Assembly: GCA_025936205.1 (NCBI GenBank)
Contig: JAICTU010000498.1
Coordinates: forward strand, 1 to 6,505
Length of the DNA: 6,505 nucleotides
Direction of reading: 5' to 3'
From: Polyangiaceae bacterium
GTDB lineage: Bacteria; Myxococcota; Polyangia; Polyangiales; Polyangiaceae
Under the pieces are notes generated by a model. That model ran no database searches. It was not told the DNA's origin and worked only from the letters and a program-made list of their open reading frames with translations. Numbering within the stretch: the first letter of the stretch is position 1; each line of letters begins with the position of its first letter. Positions 5,363 through 6,505 of the stretch are shown here, piece by piece. A program made the position numbers and the translations under genes.

Positions 5363-6505
5363 ATGGCTGAGCTCGAGAAGCCGGGCGCTCCCGAGCGCAG
5401 TGCCGGCCACGTAGCGCCGCGAGCGACGTACCGCATCCAGCTCACCCCGCAATTTGGGTTTCGAGAGCTCGAAGCGTGCATTCCTTACCTGGCACGGCTC
5501 GGCATCAGCCACCTCTACATCTCGCCCTGTCTCGAGGCCGTGCCGGGCAGCAGTCACGGTTATGATGTCACCGAGCCCGGGCGCGTGCGCCAGGACTTCG
5601 GTGGGGAAGAGGCTCGCGCATCGGTCTTTGTGGCGTGTCGCCAGCACGGGCTCGCGGTGCTGCTCGACATCGTGCCCAACCACATGGCGGCATCCGCCCG
5701 CTACAATCCATGGTGGCGCGATCTGCTGAGCTGGGGCCCTGCGAGCCCCTTTGCGAGATACTTTGACGTCGACTGGGCCCGTCATGAGGGCCGCGTTCTG
5801 TTGCCCATTCTGAACACGGGGCGTGCGGCGAGCACGCCCGGCGAGCCGCGGCTGGAGCTGGGAAGCGAGGGGCTGGAGCTGCGCGTTCAAGAGCATGCGC
5901 TGCCGATCGCTGCTCGTTCGCTCGGGCTCGTGCTGGCGGAGCTGACGGCCGAGGCGGCACCGGAGCTCTGGCAACAGCTGCAGCGGCTCGAGCTCGAGCT
6001 GCGCGTCGAGGCGACGTCGCACGCAGAGCGCATCGCCAGCGAGCGAGCCGTCTTCGAGAGCCTGCGCAAGGAGCCTTGCCGCGCACTGCTCAGCGGCCTG
6101 CTGCAACGGCTGAATGCGGCACCGGAGCGGCTGCGAGCGGTGCTGGAGGCACAGCACTATCGCCTGCAGTCCTGGAATGCCGGCCTGGACGAGATCAACT
6201 ACCGGCGCTTCTTCGACATCAGCGAGCTGGCGGCGCTGCGCGTGGAAGACCCCGAGGTCTTCGCGGCGGTGCACGTGAAGATCCAGGCCTGGGTCGAGAG
6301 CGGGGAGGTGGCGGCGTTGCGGGTCGATCATCCCGATGGACTGAAGGACCCGGTGCAGTACTTCGAGCGGCTGCGCGCTTTGCCCCAACTCGCCTGGGTC
6401 GTCGCGGAGAAGGTGCTGAGCGAAGGGGAGCGTCTGCCGCTCGAGTTCCAGGTCGACGGCACCACCGGCTACGACTTTCTGAACGTGGCGGGCCGGCTAT
6501 TTGTC
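5363..6505 (+). CDS. treY: Malto-oligosyltrehalose synthase TreY, N-terminal part
   Basis: TreY (EC 5.4.99.15) converts the reducing-end alpha-1,4 link of a malto-oligosaccharide or glycogen chain to an alpha,alpha-1,1 link, giving a terminal trehalose unit. The frame stays open for 381 codons to the window end, so the C-terminal part is missing. Seen are PRATYRIQLTPQFGF, YLARLGISHLYISP, SHGYDV, LLDIVPNHM (Asp102, His107), NPWWRDLLSWGPASPFARYFDVDW, VLLPIL, LDEINYRRFFD, ALRVDHPDGLKDP (nucleophile Asp322), VAEKVL (general acid Glu349) and GTTGYDFLN (366-374). Asp322 and Glu349 are 27 apart, as are Asp228 and Glu255 of the Sulfolobus enzyme (from memory). The nucleophile lies about 94 residues later than in Sulfolobus, owing to a longer, helix-rich Leu/Glu/Ala insert around residues 160-285. 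I took the ATG at 5363; an in-frame GTG at 5354 is possible. The ribosome binding site is weak. The gene is divergent from glgB, and both act on glycogen. TreZ is not in the window. Confidence 0.95.
   Translation, partial: MAELEKPGAPERSAGHVAPRATYRIQLTPQFGFRELEACIPYLARLGISHLYISPCLEAVPGSSHGYDVTEPGRVRQDFGGEEARASVFVACRQHGLAVLLDIVPNHMAASARYNPWWRDLLSWGPASPFARYFDVDWARHEGRVLLPILNTGRAASTPGEPRLELGSEGLELRVQEHALPIAARSLGLVLAELTAEAAPELWQQLQRLELELRVEATSHAERIASERAVFESLRKEPCRALLSGLLQRLNAAPERLRAVLEAQHYRLQSWNAGLDEINYRRFFDISELAALRVEDPEVFAAVHVKIQAWVESGEVAALRVDHPDGLKDPVQYFERLRALPQLAWVVAEKVLSEGERLPLEFQVDGTTGYDFLNVAGRLFV

Noticed and set aside
5229..5363. Extended GlgB start at TTG 5363 adding 45 residues
   Set aside because: The extra residues are Arg/Pro/Ser/Ala-rich without family similarity, the TTG abuts the treY ATG, and no ribosome binding site is evident. 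It is not fully excluded.
5225..6388. 387-codon open frame on the - strand opposite treY
   Set aside because: TreY motifs run through the whole + strand region; the antisense product is motif-free and would also overlap the glgB 5' end.

Overview
The window is dense, GC-rich bacterial DNA with strongly G/C-ending codons. It carries six genes and very little non-coding sequence. The GC content, the four-base gene overlaps and the mix of glycogen and trehalose genes fit a high-GC bacterium, most likely a proteobacterium. No rRNA, tRNA, mobile element or CRISPR array is visible, and the sequence alone does not fix the genus.

Left half (1-3061, + strand): a tightly packed sugar-phosphate operon. 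It holds the C-terminal half of a class II (zinc) ketose-bisphosphate aldolase, a CbbY-type HAD sugar-bisphosphate phosphatase, and the two subunits of a dihydroxyacetone-kinase-family enzyme in the order dhaL then dhaK. The aldolase/phosphatase and phosphatase/dhaL junctions overlap by four bases (TTGA and ATGA). dhaL and dhaK are separated by 54 bp that contain a perfect 7-bp hairpin and a good ribosome binding site. No dhaM follows, so the phosphoryl donor is not evident. DhaK keeps its three catalytic residues but differs at two positions that contact the substrate in E. coli DhaK. The kinase may therefore act on a ketose other than dihydroxyacetone, with its product passing to the aldolase.

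Centre (3062-3185): a convergent intergenic gap with a strong hairpin lacking a T-tract and a 19-bp imperfect tandem repeat that abuts the stop codon of the next gene.

Right half (3186-6505): storage and compatible-solute metabolism. glgB (1,4-alpha-glucan branching enzyme) lies on the - strand and diverges from treY (malto-oligosyltrehalose synthase) on the + strand; treY runs off the window. Branching enzyme shapes glycogen, and TreY isomerises the reducing end of alpha-1,4-glucan chains to a trehalosyl unit that TreZ (not in the window) would release. The roughly 134-bp divergent gap holds a nested inverted repeat that is a candidate operator.

The window is mostly recognisable metabolism. 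The least explained part is the aldolase/CbbY/DhaL/DhaK module and its real substrate.
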